Shown here piece by piece: positions 16,279 through 24,729 of a stretch of 64,000 nt of DNA. The first letter of the stretch is position 1; every line of letters starts with the position of its first letter. The notes below the pieces were generated by a model that worked only from the letters and a program-made list of their open reading frames with translations, had not been told where the DNA came from and made no database searches. This DNA is from an uncultured Victivallaceae bacterium. GTDB taxonomy: Bacteria; Verrucomicrobiota; Lentisphaeria; Victivallales; Victivallaceae. The stretch lies in the NCBI GenBank assembly GCA_944392655.1, contig CALXXL010000001.1:186001-250000 (forward strand), written 5' to 3'. Position numbers and translations under genes: made by a program.

Positions 16279-16740
16279 TCAGAAGATAATTTCCGAATTT
16301 TTTCCGGTTATGCGGTATTCTGCGCCGTTTGGAGTAAGGGTTAGGTGGTGGAATTCTCCGCCTGACCGGTTGTAATAGAGGGCGGCGTCGACGGTAATGG
16401 AACGGTCTTCATTTTCGTGCCAGTTATGTAATTCGAGCAGGAATCCCGGTTCTCCGGTTTCGGCGTCGGTAATTTTAAGCGGGGTAATTTCGGCGAATTC
16501 TATAGGGCGCAGTTTAAGTTTCCGGAGCTTAAAATTTCTTGTGATGCCCTGTAATTCCGGTTCGCTCATATCGATAAAAATTACGGTATTGCGGTCGGAG
16601 AGGAAATATTTAAGGACGCACTCTTCAGCCTCTTCGGGCATTTGAGTTTTGGAGTTGTTCCAGATGCATCCGGAAGCCGTCAGTATGAGAAATAGAGCCG
16701 CCGCGGCGTTAGCGAAGCGGCGGCCTGCCTGGATCCTCAT
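16279..16740 (-). CDS. Small lipoprotein of unknown function
   Basis: 153 residues with a signal sequence and lipobox LTASGC (Cys about residue 25), so a membrane-anchored lipoprotein. The mature part mixes charged and hydrophobic residues and ends in beta-like strands; no family recognised. The start overlaps the topA stop by 4 bases (ATGA), hence translational coupling with topA. Confidence 0.75.
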   Translation of the reverse strand: MRIQAGRRFANAAAALFLILTASGCIWNNSKTQMPEEAEECVLKYFLSDRNTVIFIDMSEPELQGITRNFKLRKLKLRPIEFAEITPLKITDAETGEPGFLLELHNWHENEDRSITVDAALYYNRSGGEFHHLTLTPNGAEYRITGKNSEIIF

Positions 16741-19247
16741 TTTGCCTCGTACTTGTCGGCGAGTTTTTTGAGCGCGGCGATCTGTTTATCGCTCAGGGTC
16801 TTACCGTTATTGTACTGGTCTGAGAGCGAGTGATAGAACGCCTGATCGTCGTAAACCCGTCTGCCCTGCTTGACAGGTTCCGCCCACTCCTTGACGTTGG
16901 CCAGTTTAGCGAGCAGCTGTTCAACTTCGGCCTGGTTTCCCGGGTTGGCGGAGTTATTTTCGGGCTGTTCCTCGATTTTGAGTTCGCTGGCGACCATATT
17001 GAAATCGGATATGGAGTCGCGGTATTTGATGGCGAGTTTTTTGAGTACGTCGATCTGCTTATCGGAAAGCACTCTGCCGGACTCTACCTGAGAGTAGAGG
17101 GACTGGAAGAATTTTTTATCGTCAAAGGTTCTTCCTCTCCGGCCGGCTGGTTCCTCCCATTTTACGTCATTGAATGCCTGGAAAACCTTCAGGAGAGGAG
17201 ATTCTCCTGCGAGTTTAATATTTTTCTCTTCATCGAGCCGTTCCTGAAGGGCGGCCAATTTTTCCTTGGCGGCTTTAAGTTCCTCCGTTGCGCCTATCTG
17301 TTCGGCTACGGCGTCGAGATTTGGTATCTGGTCGGCGTATTTAGCTCCGAGTTCGACGAGTGATGCGAACTGTTTGGGGGACAACCGGTGATTTCCGGCG
17401 TATTTCTGAGCGATAGAGTCGTGGAACTTCTTATCGTCGTATGTCCGCCGTCCCACCTTGACCGGTTCATGCCATTTGATATCTTTAAAAAGGTCGAGCA
17501 GCATTTCGGACTTATCTGCGTTTACTGCTCCGGCTGCCTTGGCTTTTTCGAGCCATGGGGTAAACTGGTCGTAGAATGTGTGGAGCATATTGGTCCATTT
17601 TACCTTTCCGTCCTCAATCCGGTCGAGCTGTTCCTCCATCTGTCTGGTAAAGTCGACCTGGAAGAGTTCCGGCAGTGCGGCGACGAGGAAATCGTTGACC
17701 TGGAATCCGAGTTCGGATGGGTATAGCGAACTTTTTTCGCGCACCACATAATTTCTGGCCTGAATAGTTTTAAGGATAGTGGCGTATGTGGATGGTCTTC
17801 CGATGCCGTTTTCTTCCAGTTCCTTAATCAGGCTGGCCTCGGTATATCTTGGTGGTGGTTCGGTAAACTTCTGTTCCGGGGTAATTTTCTCTGCGGTACA
17901 GAGTTCATTTTCCTTGAGGGAACTCAGGAGCCGCATCTGTTCCTGAGCCTCCTCTTTTTTGTTATCCGGGAATACGGCGAGGAATCCGGGGAAGAGGGTA
18001 ACCTGCGCATTGGCGCGGAAGGTATACCGGTTGCCATTAGCTCCGGTTTTGGTTACATCCACGGCGAGCTGTTTAAGTTTCGCCGGAGCCATCTGGCTGG
18101 CGACGAACCGTTTCCAGATAAGGGTATAGAGTTTATGCTGAGCGCTGTCGAGAACGCCTGCGAGGCTCTCCGGGGTACGTCTTACGTCGGTTGGGCGGAT
18201 AGCTTCGTGCGCCTCCTGAGCCAAACCTTTACTGCGGTAGTGGTTGGGAGTTTTCGGGGCGTATTCTGCGCCGAAAGTCTCTTTGATATACTCGATAGCG
18301 CTGTTCTGCGCTTCTTTAGCGATGTTGACGGAGTCGGTTCTCATGTATGTGATGAGACCGACGGCGTCGCCCTTGCCGAGATCCACCCCTTCATATAGCT
18401 GCTGAGCGTAGCGCATGGTTGCGGAAGCGGAGAAATGGAGCTGGCTGTTGGCGAGCTGCTGCATAGTACTGGTAGTAAACGGCGGCTGGGGTGAGCGCTG
18501 GCGGTGTGTTGCGTTGATGGAAGATACGCTGAACCCGGCTTTGCCGTTGAGTTCGTCAACGATCTGCTTCATCTGGTTTTCGTTTTTGATATCGCAGTCG
18601 TTTTCGTTGATTTTGTTAAGTTTAGCGGTAAATTCCGCGCCTGAACCTGCGAGGAAATCGGCGGAGATATTCCAGTATTCCTGAGGTACGAACGATTGTA
18701 TTGCGCGTTCGCGTTCGACGACGAGTCTCAGGGCGACGCTCTGAACGCGTCCGGCGCTGATTCCGCGTACGATTCTGGACCACAAAAGCGGGCTCACCTG
18801 ATATCCGACGATGCGGTCGAGAACTCTTCTTGCCTGCTGTGCGTCGACCAGATCCATATTGATCGCGGAGCTGTTTTCGAGAGCTTTTTCGATAGCAGAG
18901 CGTGTAATTTCGTGGAATGAAACGCGTTTAAAATCGTGTTTAAAATCGTCCTTCAAAACTTCGGAGAGGTGCCATGCGATGGCCTCTCCCTCGCGGTCCG
19001 GGTCGGGAGCTAGGTATACTTCCTGAGCTTTTTTAACAGCGTTACGTAAATCGGCCACCACTTTTTTGCTGCGTGGATTATCGGTATAGATTGGGGCGAA
19101 ATCGTGCTGAACGTCCACGCCGAAGCTGCGTTCCGGCAGATCTCTCACATGTCCCATAGAGGCCATTATTTTATAGTCGGAGCCAAGCATACGGCTGATA
19201 GTTCTGGCCTTTGCCGGCGACTCTACAATCAGAATTTTCTTTCCCAC
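16737..19247 (-). CDS. topA: DNA topoisomerase I with unusual C-terminal repeats
   Basis: 836 residues. TOPRIM domain with catalytic Glu9 (IVESPAKA) and DPDREGE (81-87); the active-site Tyr301 in YMRTDSVNIA; the PPPRYTEASLIKELEENGIGRPSTYA signature. It relaxes negative supercoils. The core ends near residue 585. After it, in place of the usual CxxC zinc ribbons, there are three copies of a ~52-residue unit at about 589-640, 694-746 and 784-836, each reading W-x-EP-x4-GR-x-[YF]DD-x2-F-x-S...G-x2-LS-x-KQ...L...KY. No Cys occurs in this tail. GTG start with AAGGA upstream; initiation at this start puts the TOPRIM Glu where expected. Confidence 0.96.
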   Translation of the reverse strand: MGKKILIVESPAKARTISRMLGSDYKIMASMGHVRDLPERSFGVDVQHDFAPIYTDNPRSKKVVADLRNAVKKAQEVYLAPDPDREGEAIAWHLSEVLKDDFKHDFKRVSFHEITRSAIEKALENSSAINMDLVDAQQARRVLDRIVGYQVSPLLWSRIVRGISAGRVQSVALRLVVERERAIQSFVPQEYWNISADFLAGSGAEFTAKLNKINENDCDIKNENQMKQIVDELNGKAGFSVSSINATHRQRSPQPPFTTSTMQQLANSQLHFSASATMRYAQQLYEGVDLGKGDAVGLITYMRTDSVNIAKEAQNSAIEYIKETFGAEYAPKTPNHYRSKGLAQEAHEAIRPTDVRRTPESLAGVLDSAQHKLYTLIWKRFVASQMAPAKLKQLAVDVTKTGANGNRYTFRANAQVTLFPGFLAVFPDNKKEEAQEQMRLLSSLKENELCTAEKITPEQKFTEPPPRYTEASLIKELEENGIGRPSTYATILKTIQARNYVVREKSSLYPSELGFQVNDFLVAALPELFQVDFTRQMEEQLDRIEDGKVKWTNMLHTFYDQFTPWLEKAKAAGAVNADKSEMLLDLFKDIKWHEPVKVGRRTYDDKKFHDSIAQKYAGNHRLSPKQFASLVELGAKYADQIPNLDAVAEQIGATEELKAAKEKLAALQERLDEEKNIKLAGESPLLKVFQAFNDVKWEEPAGRRGRTFDDKKFFQSLYSQVESGRVLSDKQIDVLKKLAIKYRDSISDFNMVASELKIEEQPENNSANPGNQAEVEQLLAKLANVKEWAEPVKQGRRVYDDQAFYHSLSDQYNNGKTLSDKQIAALKKLADKYEAK

Positions 19248-19364
19248 AATGGAGTATCCTTAAGTTGGCGGTTTTAAAAAAACATAATCCTTTTTACGTT
19301 GCCTCAATCCGGATATTTTGTCAAGTTGATGAATGTAAAAAAATAAAAAAATCCGGCTCATATA

Positions 19365-19392
19365 TTGTATTGGCGTGCAGTTGAGATATATT
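19365..19392 (+). promoter_or_regulatory. Putative promoter of the lipoprotein/dppA pair
   Basis: TTGTAT (19365-19370), a 16-base spacer and TATATT (19387-19392), in an AT-rich gap between divergent topA and the lipoprotein gene at 19445. The -10 lies inside a palindrome (next entry). Confidence 0.45.
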
Positions 19393-19399
19393 ATCTCAA
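19381..19399. repeat. 19-bp palindrome over the putative -10 element
   Basis: TTGAGATA and TATCTCAA form perfect 8-bp arms around a 3-base centre. Its overlap with the predicted -10 suggests a repressor operator, though a simple RNA hairpin is also possible. Confidence 0.5.
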
Positions 19400-19444
19400 A
19401 AATACGGAAGTAAAATTGAACAATTTTTTGGTAGAGGAAGAGAT

Positions 19445-20239
19445 ATGACAATGAAACTATCCAGGCTGTTCCATGCGGTGTTGCTGATTGCGGCCGTGCT
19501 GCTGTTCGGCGGCTGCAGTACATTGATAGAGCCGGAGAAGCATCCGGCGGATATAACGCTTGAGGAGTTGGAGGCGCGAATGGGCAATGCGATGGATCCT
19601 CATCGCCGTTACCGTGATGCGGACAGTTATCTTCAGCACCTGGTGACGCGTCTTTCGACCTGGTATGGTGGAGCGGACATATTGATGAAGGTGCGTTATG
19701 AGAAGCCGGACAAATTCCGTTTTGACTACATAATGGATGGCAAGCCTTTAACTTCGATGATCTACAATGGCAGTGCGGCGTATGTAGTAAATTACAAAGC
19801 GAAAGAGACGGTGAAGCTGAACGATGAAGAGTTTGCGAAGCTGACGATGTTCCTGCGTCTCGGTCAGCCGGACAGCACCTATTCGAATGCGTTTCCGCTG
19901 GTTGAGTTGTACGAGTGTGAGATCGAAGGAGTTCCCTACTATTGGATCCGCTGTTATTTCAATGTAGAGAGCAAGGGCAATCCGTACGATGTATTTGTGG
20001 ACAAGGAGAGTTATCTGATCAAGCGTGTGCAGCTGAATACCGGTCGTTACGGTGAGTACACGGCGGAGATAGAGAAGTATTCGGAGTTTGACAGTGTAAT
20101 AATTCCTGATGTATTTGTCTTCCGTCAGAATGGTCTTGTGCAGGAGTGCGATGTGGTTATCTACAAACTTGATGCCAATATTGCGGACAATGCTTTTGAT
20201 TTGCCGCCGTACAAGATAGTAGAACAGGCGGACAAATGA
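19445..20239 (+). CDS. LolA/DUF4292-like lipoprotein
   Basis: 264 residues with a lipobox LFGGC (Cys about 24). The mature part (for example KVRYEKPDKFRFDYIMDGKPL, shown here only by its ends, and IPDVFVFRQNG) is consistent with the LolA-like half-barrel family, which binds lipids or carries lipoproteins: a string of antiparallel strands with a conserved K-P-x-K-F-R-F-type motif. Likely attached to the inner or outer membrane, facing the periplasm. Ends in an ATGA overlap with the DppA-like gene, so both are made together. Confidence 0.6.
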   Translation: MTMKLSRLFHAVLLIAAVLLFGGCSTLIEPEKHPADITLEELEARMGNAMDPHRRYRDADSYLQHLVTRLSTWYGGADILMKVRYEKPDKFRFDYIMDGKPLTSMIYNGSAAYVVNYKAKETVKLNDEEFAKLTMFLRLGQPDSTYSNAFPLVELYECEIEGVPYYWIRCYFNVESKGNPYDVFVDKESYLIKRVQLNTGRYGEYTAEIEKYSEFDSVIIPDVFVFRQNGLVQECDVVIYKLDANIADNAFDLPPYKIVEQADK

Positions 20240-21000
20240 TCATCTACATTTTTGCTGATCTTGAGGGGATATCGGGGATCAGCGGTGATGCCTACGTCAA
20301 CGGGGAGTTTGCCGCGGCCGGCCGTCAGCTGATGGTGGAAGAGATCAACCTGTGCGCGTCGGCCTGTTTTGAAGCGGGGGCTGACCGGGTTATAGTGCGT
20401 GATGGTCATGGCAGCGGGGTAAACTTCTCTTCGTCGCAGCTGGACAGCCGTATAGAGCTGGTACAGGGTGCGACGCCGGGCAAACGTTTTTTCGGGCTGG
20501 AAGGAGCGTCAGGTCTGATTTTGCTCGGTTATCATGCCATGGCCGGAACTCCCGGGGCGATACTGGAGCACACCTACAGTTCAAAGACGATAATGAACCT
20601 CTACTTAAACGGCCGTCCGGTGGGCGAGATTGGTCTGGATGCGGCGATAGCCGGGGAGTACGGGGTGCCGGTGATTCTGGTTTCCGGGGATGACAAGGCG
20701 TGCAGAGAGGCGGAAGAGTGGATACCCGGGGTGAGAACATGCTGTGTCAAAGAGGGATTCGGGTGTAATTCCGGTCTGCTTTACCGCCGGGATTATACGG
20801 TTAAGCTGTTGCGGGAAACGACATTGGCTGCGGTAAGGAGCGTTGCGGAATTCAAGCCGTTGAAGACGGATTATCCGGCAACGGTGCGCTGGGATCTGTG
20901 CGAACGTTGTCCGGTTCCGGTGCAGGCTGGCTATGAAGTGCTGTCCGGGCGTTCCTACCAGCATACCGCGGAAACGGTGGAAAAGGCGTTTCTGGGTTAA
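20236..21000 (+). CDS. dppA: M55-family D-aminopeptidase
   Basis: 254 residues with the DppA motifs: FADLEGISG at the N-terminus, VRDGHGSG, LLGYHAMAGT and LEHTYSS; the Asp, Glu and His residues of these form the binuclear zinc site of M55 peptidases. DppA cleaves D-Ala-D-Ala and similar D-peptides, and serves in peptidoglycan peptide recycling. Overlaps the lipoprotein gene by 4 bases. Symbol by family resemblance; no dipeptide permease genes are adjacent. Confidence 0.85.
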   Translation: MIIYIFADLEGISGISGDAYVNGEFAAAGRQLMVEEINLCASACFEAGADRVIVRDGHGSGVNFSSSQLDSRIELVQGATPGKRFFGLEGASGLILLGYHAMAGTPGAILEHTYSSKTIMNLYLNGRPVGEIGLDAAIAGEYGVPVILVSGDDKACREAEEWIPGVRTCCVKEGFGCNSGLLYRRDYTVKLLRETTLAAVRSVAEFKPLKTDYPATVRWDLCERCPVPVQAGYEVLSGRSYQHTAETVEKAFLG

Positions 21001-21021
21001 CAAAAGAAGTTGTATTGCAAT

Positions 21022-21057
21022 AAAAAAAGCGGCGGGATTTGAGTCCCGCCGCTTTTT
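21022..21057. terminator. Bidirectional terminator between dppA and the FAD oxidoreductase gene
   Basis: GCGGCGGGA and TCCCGCCGC arms with a short TTTGAG loop, with A-run on one side and T-run on the other. Serves both convergent units. Confidence 0.92.
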
Positions 21058-21072
21058 GTTATCCATGGTCTT

Positions 21073-22374
21073 TTATTCGTTGAAATTGGGGAGGAATGCG
21101 CCCATTTTCTTAAGTCCGCGCTGAAGTTCTTTAACATCGATATCGCGAACCATGCCGTTCTTGGCAACGGCGAGAGCGGCGGCGAGTCCGGCGGCCTGAC
21201 CGAGGATGTAACATCCCGGCATAGTGCGTACGGAGGCCTGCATATACTGGTCGGAGCTCACGCAGCGTCCGGCGACCAGCATATTGTCAAAACTTTTGAC
21301 GACAAGCGAGCGGTATGGAATACCGTAGCTTTCGCCCGGGGCATAGTGAATGCTGTAAAGTTTCTGGAATTTTTCCTGTTCTTCCTTGTCGGTGGAAGAC
21401 GGGTGGATATCCACCGGATAGCAGTAGCGTCCGATTTCGTCGTCGAAGATGCGTTTGGTGCGGTAGTCTTCGATACAAAGGATATAATCGCCGACGGCGC
21501 GTCTGGAGGCGCGCACGCCCATAATAGACGCGGTGAAAGTGAGTTCTGTTCCCTCATATCCCGGGACATACTTGCGGTAGAAGTTCTGGAATTCGACGGA
21601 CTGCTTACGACCTTCGACCATACCTGCGGTAAGTGACTCTTCGCTCAACGGATTAAGTCCGAAGATATGTCCCATATTGCCTCCGCCCAGAGTATTGGCG
21701 GTCTGGCTGATGCCGGTGTGATGCGGGTCGTTGTTGCGGAAGATGTGGTCGTCGAAAGCCTTGAGGAGCTGCTGATATACCGAGACGCCTGAATTGCGCA
21801 GTTTCTGCCAGTCGATATTGGCCCAGTGGCTGCAAACGGTACCTGGCATAACTTCGCCTTTTTCGTTGCCGTACATATACTCTCCGCCGGCGCGTGTGGT
21901 AAGTTCAGCGTCGCCAGAGCAGTCGATAAACACTTTTGCTTCGATGGCGAAGATGCCGGACTTGCTGCTGAAGATGGCGTGGGTGACATTTCTGCCGTTG
22001 GATTCAGCGCCGATGAAGTCGGTAAAGAAAGAGAAATCGACACCTGCTTCGGAGCACATATCGTCATATATGCGTTTAAGTTTTTCCGGGTTGATGCCTC
22101 GTCCTCCGGAGCAGAGGTTGAATTCGGCGTTCATGCGGTCTTTGATTTCGCGTCCGAGTCCGTCGGCGCAAAAGTTGATACCGTCGGTAAAAGTCATATA
22201 TACGGGTACGCCGCCGGCGGTGCCGAGTCCGCCGAACATGCCGAGAGCCTCGGCGAGATACACTTTAGCGCCCGCTCTTGCGGCAGCGACAGCGGCGGTC
22301 ACGCCTGCTGCTCCGCCTCCGACGATACAGATATCAACGCTTTTTTTAACTGGAATTTCTCGAGAGAAAAGCAT
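21073..22374 (-). CDS. FAD-dependent oxidoreductase
   Basis: 433 residues with a Rossmann dinucleotide-binding motif VGGGAAGVTAAVAAARAG at residues ~18-35, EALGMFGGLGTAGG next to it (the Gly-rich segment of the PF12831-like group) and a C-terminal LVAGRCVSSDQYMQ and ILGQAAG. These match the 'FAD-dependent oxidoreductase' family common in PVC bacteria and often found near sugar-degradation genes; the substrate is unknown. AGGAG ribosome site. hpt lies upstream with 24 bases between. Confidence 0.82.
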   Translation of the reverse strand: MLFSREIPVKKSVDICIVGGGAAGVTAAVAAARAGAKVYLAEALGMFGGLGTAGGVPVYMTFTDGINFCADGLGREIKDRMNAEFNLCSGGRGINPEKLKRIYDDMCSEAGVDFSFFTDFIGAESNGRNVTHAIFSSKSGIFAIEAKVFIDCSGDAELTTRAGGEYMYGNEKGEVMPGTVCSHWANIDWQKLRNSGVSVYQQLLKAFDDHIFRNNDPHHTGISQTANTLGGGNMGHIFGLNPLSEESLTAGMVEGRKQSVEFQNFYRKYVPGYEGTELTFTASIMGVRASRRAVGDYILCIEDYRTKRIFDDEIGRYCYPVDIHPSSTDKEEQEKFQKLYSIHYAPGESYGIPYRSLVVKSFDNMLVAGRCVSSDQYMQASVRTMPGCYILGQAAGLAAALAVAKNGMVRDIDVKELQRGLKKMGAFLPNFNE

Positions 22375-22398
22375 AGTATACAGTCTCCTTGTTATAAA

Positions 22399-22899
22399 TT
22401 ATTTTAATCCGATATATGGTAAGTTCCGTCCATTTTCATTAGAGTCGAGCCCGTATCCGACCAGATATGAATCCGGGGCGGAGAATCCGACCCATTCAGC
22501 CTGAGTAGCGGCCGGTTTTTGCAGTTGTTTCTGAATCATGACGCACGAGCGTACCGATGCCGGGTTCATGGAAGCGAGATAATTTTTAACTCTCTGGAGA
22601 GAGAGTCCGGTATCGAGGATATCGTCCACCACGAGTATGTGGCGGTTTTCGACGGGCAGTTTAAGCTGGCTGCGGAATTTGACCTGGCCTGAGCTTGCGT
22701 CATTGCAGTAGCTTTGAACCGCGATGGAGTCGACCCACATGGGTATGGATATATGACGCATAAGGTCGGCGGCGAACGGGATAGCTCCATTCAGAATTAC
22801 GATTAAAGTAAGTTCCTTATTCTGATAGAAAGAGCTGATTTCCCGGCCGAGTTCAGCGACTCTTCCGGCGATTTCATCCTGACTGAAAAGGGTCTGCAA
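22399..22899 (-). CDS. hpt: Hypoxanthine phosphoribosyltransferase
   Basis: 166 residues, slightly short for the family. The PRPP-binding motif is HILVVDDILDTGLSL and the N-terminal VILNGAIPFAADLMRHI carries the flexible-loop residues. Salvages hypoxanthine (and guanine) to nucleotides with PRPP. AGGAG ribosome site. Transcribed divergently from trpL; the two promoters share a 135-base gap. Confidence 0.9.
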   Translation of the reverse strand: MQTLFSQDEIAGRVAELGREISSFYQNKELTLIVILNGAIPFAADLMRHISIPMWVDSIAVQSYCNDASSGQVKFRSQLKLPVENRHILVVDDILDTGLSLQRVKNYLASMNPASVRSCVMIQKQLQKPAATQAEWVGFSAPDSYLVGYGLDSNENGRNLPYIGLK

Positions 22900-22969
22900 A
22901 ATAGTCTCCTTTATTAACTGGTTATCAGGGGTAATCTAGCCTAAATGCGGAAAAAATCAAATAGTCCGC

Positions 22970-22998
22970 TTGACAAAAAAACAACAGTGGATTATATT
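22970..22998 (+). promoter_or_regulatory. Consensus promoter of the trp operon
   Basis: TTGACA (22970-22975), exactly 17 bases, then TATATT (22993-22998). Start would fall near 23005, about 30 bases before the trpL ATG. No obvious TrpR operator was seen, so control is probably by attenuation. Confidence 0.85.
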
Positions 22999-23034
22999 TT
23001 TTGACATTGTGTAGAAAAAACATTGGGAAAGAAA

Positions 23035-23118
23035 ATGATTTTGAACGGCAAAAATTATAACAACACCTGGGGTTGGCGCTGGCGTATTCCCGCCGGAGCC
23101 GGTGTTGTCGTGCCGTAA
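23035..23118 (+). CDS. trpL: trp leader peptide with three Trp codons
   Basis: A 27-residue reading frame, MILNGKNYNNTWGWRWRIP... ending at TAA 23116-23118, with a GGGAAAG ribosome site just upstream. Trp codons are at 23068-23070, 23074-23076 and 23080-23082, three within five codons, which is far above chance for a 27-codon frame. The position directly downstream of the promoter and upstream of a terminator and trpE identifies it as the leader peptide of a ribosome-mediated attenuator. Confidence 0.9.
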   Translation: MILNGKNYNNTWGWRWRIPAGAGVVVP

Positions 23119-23213
23119 TTCAAGGTTTAAGAGATATTGATATAATATTGAGATAACAAAAGATATTCCGGATTCAGGCGGGTTGAATGAAAAAAGTTCA
23201 ACCCGCTTTTTTT
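23061..23213 (+). promoter_or_regulatory. trp attenuator: protector, antiterminator and terminator RNA folds
   Basis: Fold 1:2 pairs CAACACC (23061-23067) with GGTGTTG (23101-23107), plus GGC/GCC (23075-23077 with 23098-23100) and GGCG/CGCC (23081-23084 with 23091-23094), burying the Trp codons. Fold 2:3 pairs CCCGCC (23089-23094) with GGCGGG (23177-23182), which would break the terminator arm. Fold 3:4 is the terminator at 23178-23213. A ribosome stalled on the Trp codons would block 1:2 and free 2:3. Pairings read by eye, not folded. Confidence 0.82.
23178..23213 (+). terminator. trp attenuator terminator
   Basis: Arm GCGGGTTGAA (23178-23187) pairs perfectly with TTCAACCCGC (23197-23206), 10 bp, followed by seven T. 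It sits before trpE and is the 3:4 hairpin of the attenuator. Confidence 0.93.
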
Positions 23214-23244
23214 GTGTCCGGAAGAGGAGAAAAGGAAGCAGATT

Positions 23245-24729
23245 ATGAGGTTTGAAGAGTTTAAGGAGCTGTCGGAGAGTTACAATGTGATTCCGGTGTA
23301 CCGTGAGTTCATTGCGGACATGTCGACGCCGGTATCGGCGCTGGCAGGGCTGATGGGTGAAGACAATATTTTTCTCTTTGAGAGTGTGGAAAACTCCGAG
23401 CGTTTCGGGCGTTATTCGTTTATCGGGTTGAATCCGCGCGGGATATTCACGGTGGAGAAAGGGGTTCCTTATTACAGTGATGCGTCTGGCAAGCGTGAGC
23501 TTGCGTCTCCGGAAGGGGCATTTATGGCGTTGAGGGGGCTGATAAAGGATGTGAAGGCGCCGGAACTGCCGGGGTTGCCGCCGTTGTTTGGTGGTGCGGT
23601 TGGTTTCATGGGATATGAGACGGTGAATCAGTTTGAAGTTCTTCCGGAGCCCAAAGGGGAACTGGACACGCCTGAGAGTGCCTTTATGCTGACGGATGAG
23701 ATGGTGATATTTGACAATCAGCGTCATACGATGTTTGTGATAGCGTGCGTGCGTCCGGCGGAGTTTTCCGGTTTATTTGAGGCGTACAACTATGGATTAT
23801 CGCGTATTGAGTCGATACGCGTACGGCTTGCCGGTTCCGGCAATCCGCCGTCTCAGCCGGTTAAACATACCCGGTGCCGTCTGCGGCCTGAGATCGATCG
23901 TGAGGCATTTATGGAGAAGGTGGAGAAGGCGCGTGATTACATACATGCCGGCGAGGTTATCCAGCTGGTGCTGTCGCAGAAGTTCACGGCGGAGCTCACG
24001 GTGCCGGAGCTGGATCTGTACCGTGCGCTGCGTCTGGTCAATCCTTCGCCATACACTTTTTACATGAAACTTGGCGGGCAGACACTGATCGGTTCATCGC
24101 CTGAGACGTTGATCAAGCTGGATCATGGAGTAGCGACGTTGCGTCCGATAGCCGGCACGCGCAAGCGCGGGGTGGACAAGGCGGCGGATCATCTTCTGTC
24201 GGACGAACTGCTGAGCGATGAAAAGGAGCGTGCAGAGCATCTGATGCTGGTGGATCTCGGGCGCAACGATCTTGGCCGGGTTGCGTTGCCGGGGAGCGTA
24301 CAGCTTAAAGAGTTCATGACGGTGGAGCGTTATTCGCATGTAATGCATCTGGTTTCGACGATAGAGGCGCTGCCGGATGCCGGTATTGATGCGTTTGACC
24401 TGGTACGTGCGGCGTTTCCGGCTGGAACGCTGTCTGGTGCGCCGAAGGTGCGTGCGATGGAGTTGATACATGAATTGGAGGACTCTCCGCGCAACGCCTA
24501 TGGCGGTGCGGTGGGTTACTTCAGTTATTCGCAGAACATGGACTTGGCGATAACGATCCGGACGCTGATAATCAGGGATGGCAGGATAACGGTGCAGGCT
24601 GGAGCTGGTATAGTATTTGACTCAGATCCGGCGAAGGAGTATGAAGAGACCTGCAACAAGGCGGCGGCGCTGTTTCAGGCGGTCAAACTTGCGGCGGACG
24701 GGCTGGAAATATCGGGAGATGAAAAATGA
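23245..24729 (+). CDS. trpE: Anthranilate synthase component I
   Basis: 494 residues from ATG 23245. Chorismate-binding motifs: NPSPYTFYMKL, IGSSPETL, RPIAGTRKRG, AFPAGTLSGAPKVRAME and the FDSDPAKEYEE tail. The N-terminal LFESVENSERFGRYSF is the Trp-feedback region (LLES-like). With TrpG it makes anthranilate from chorismate and glutamine. ATG 23245 with AAGGAAG upstream is preferred over an in-frame upstream start at 23212 that lies in the terminator tail. ATGA overlap with trpG. Confidence 0.97.
   Translation: MRFEEFKELSESYNVIPVYREFIADMSTPVSALAGLMGEDNIFLFESVENSERFGRYSFIGLNPRGIFTVEKGVPYYSDASGKRELASPEGAFMALRGLIKDVKAPELPGLPPLFGGAVGFMGYETVNQFEVLPEPKGELDTPESAFMLTDEMVIFDNQRHTMFVIACVRPAEFSGLFEAYNYGLSRIESIRVRLAGSGNPPSQPVKHTRCRLRPEIDREAFMEKVEKARDYIHAGEVIQLVLSQKFTAELTVPELDLYRALRLVNPSPYTFYMKLGGQTLIGSSPETLIKLDHGVATLRPIAGTRKRGVDKAADHLLSDELLSDEKERAEHLMLVDLGRNDLGRVALPGSVQLKEFMTVERYSHVMHLVSTIEALPDAGIDAFDLVRAAFPAGTLSGAPKVRAMELIHELEDSPRNAYGGAVGYFSYSQNMDLAITIRTLIIRDGRITVQAGAGIVFDSDPAKEYEETCNKAAALFQAVKLAADGLEISGDEK

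Noticed and set aside
23001-23006. Second TTGACA as a -35 element before trpL
   Set aside because: No -10 at a suitable distance, and it lies in the transcribed leader of the better promoter.
22957-23727. Minus-strand frame of 256 residues over the trp leader and trpE
   Set aside because: Runs through the trp promoter and attenuator; no family signal.
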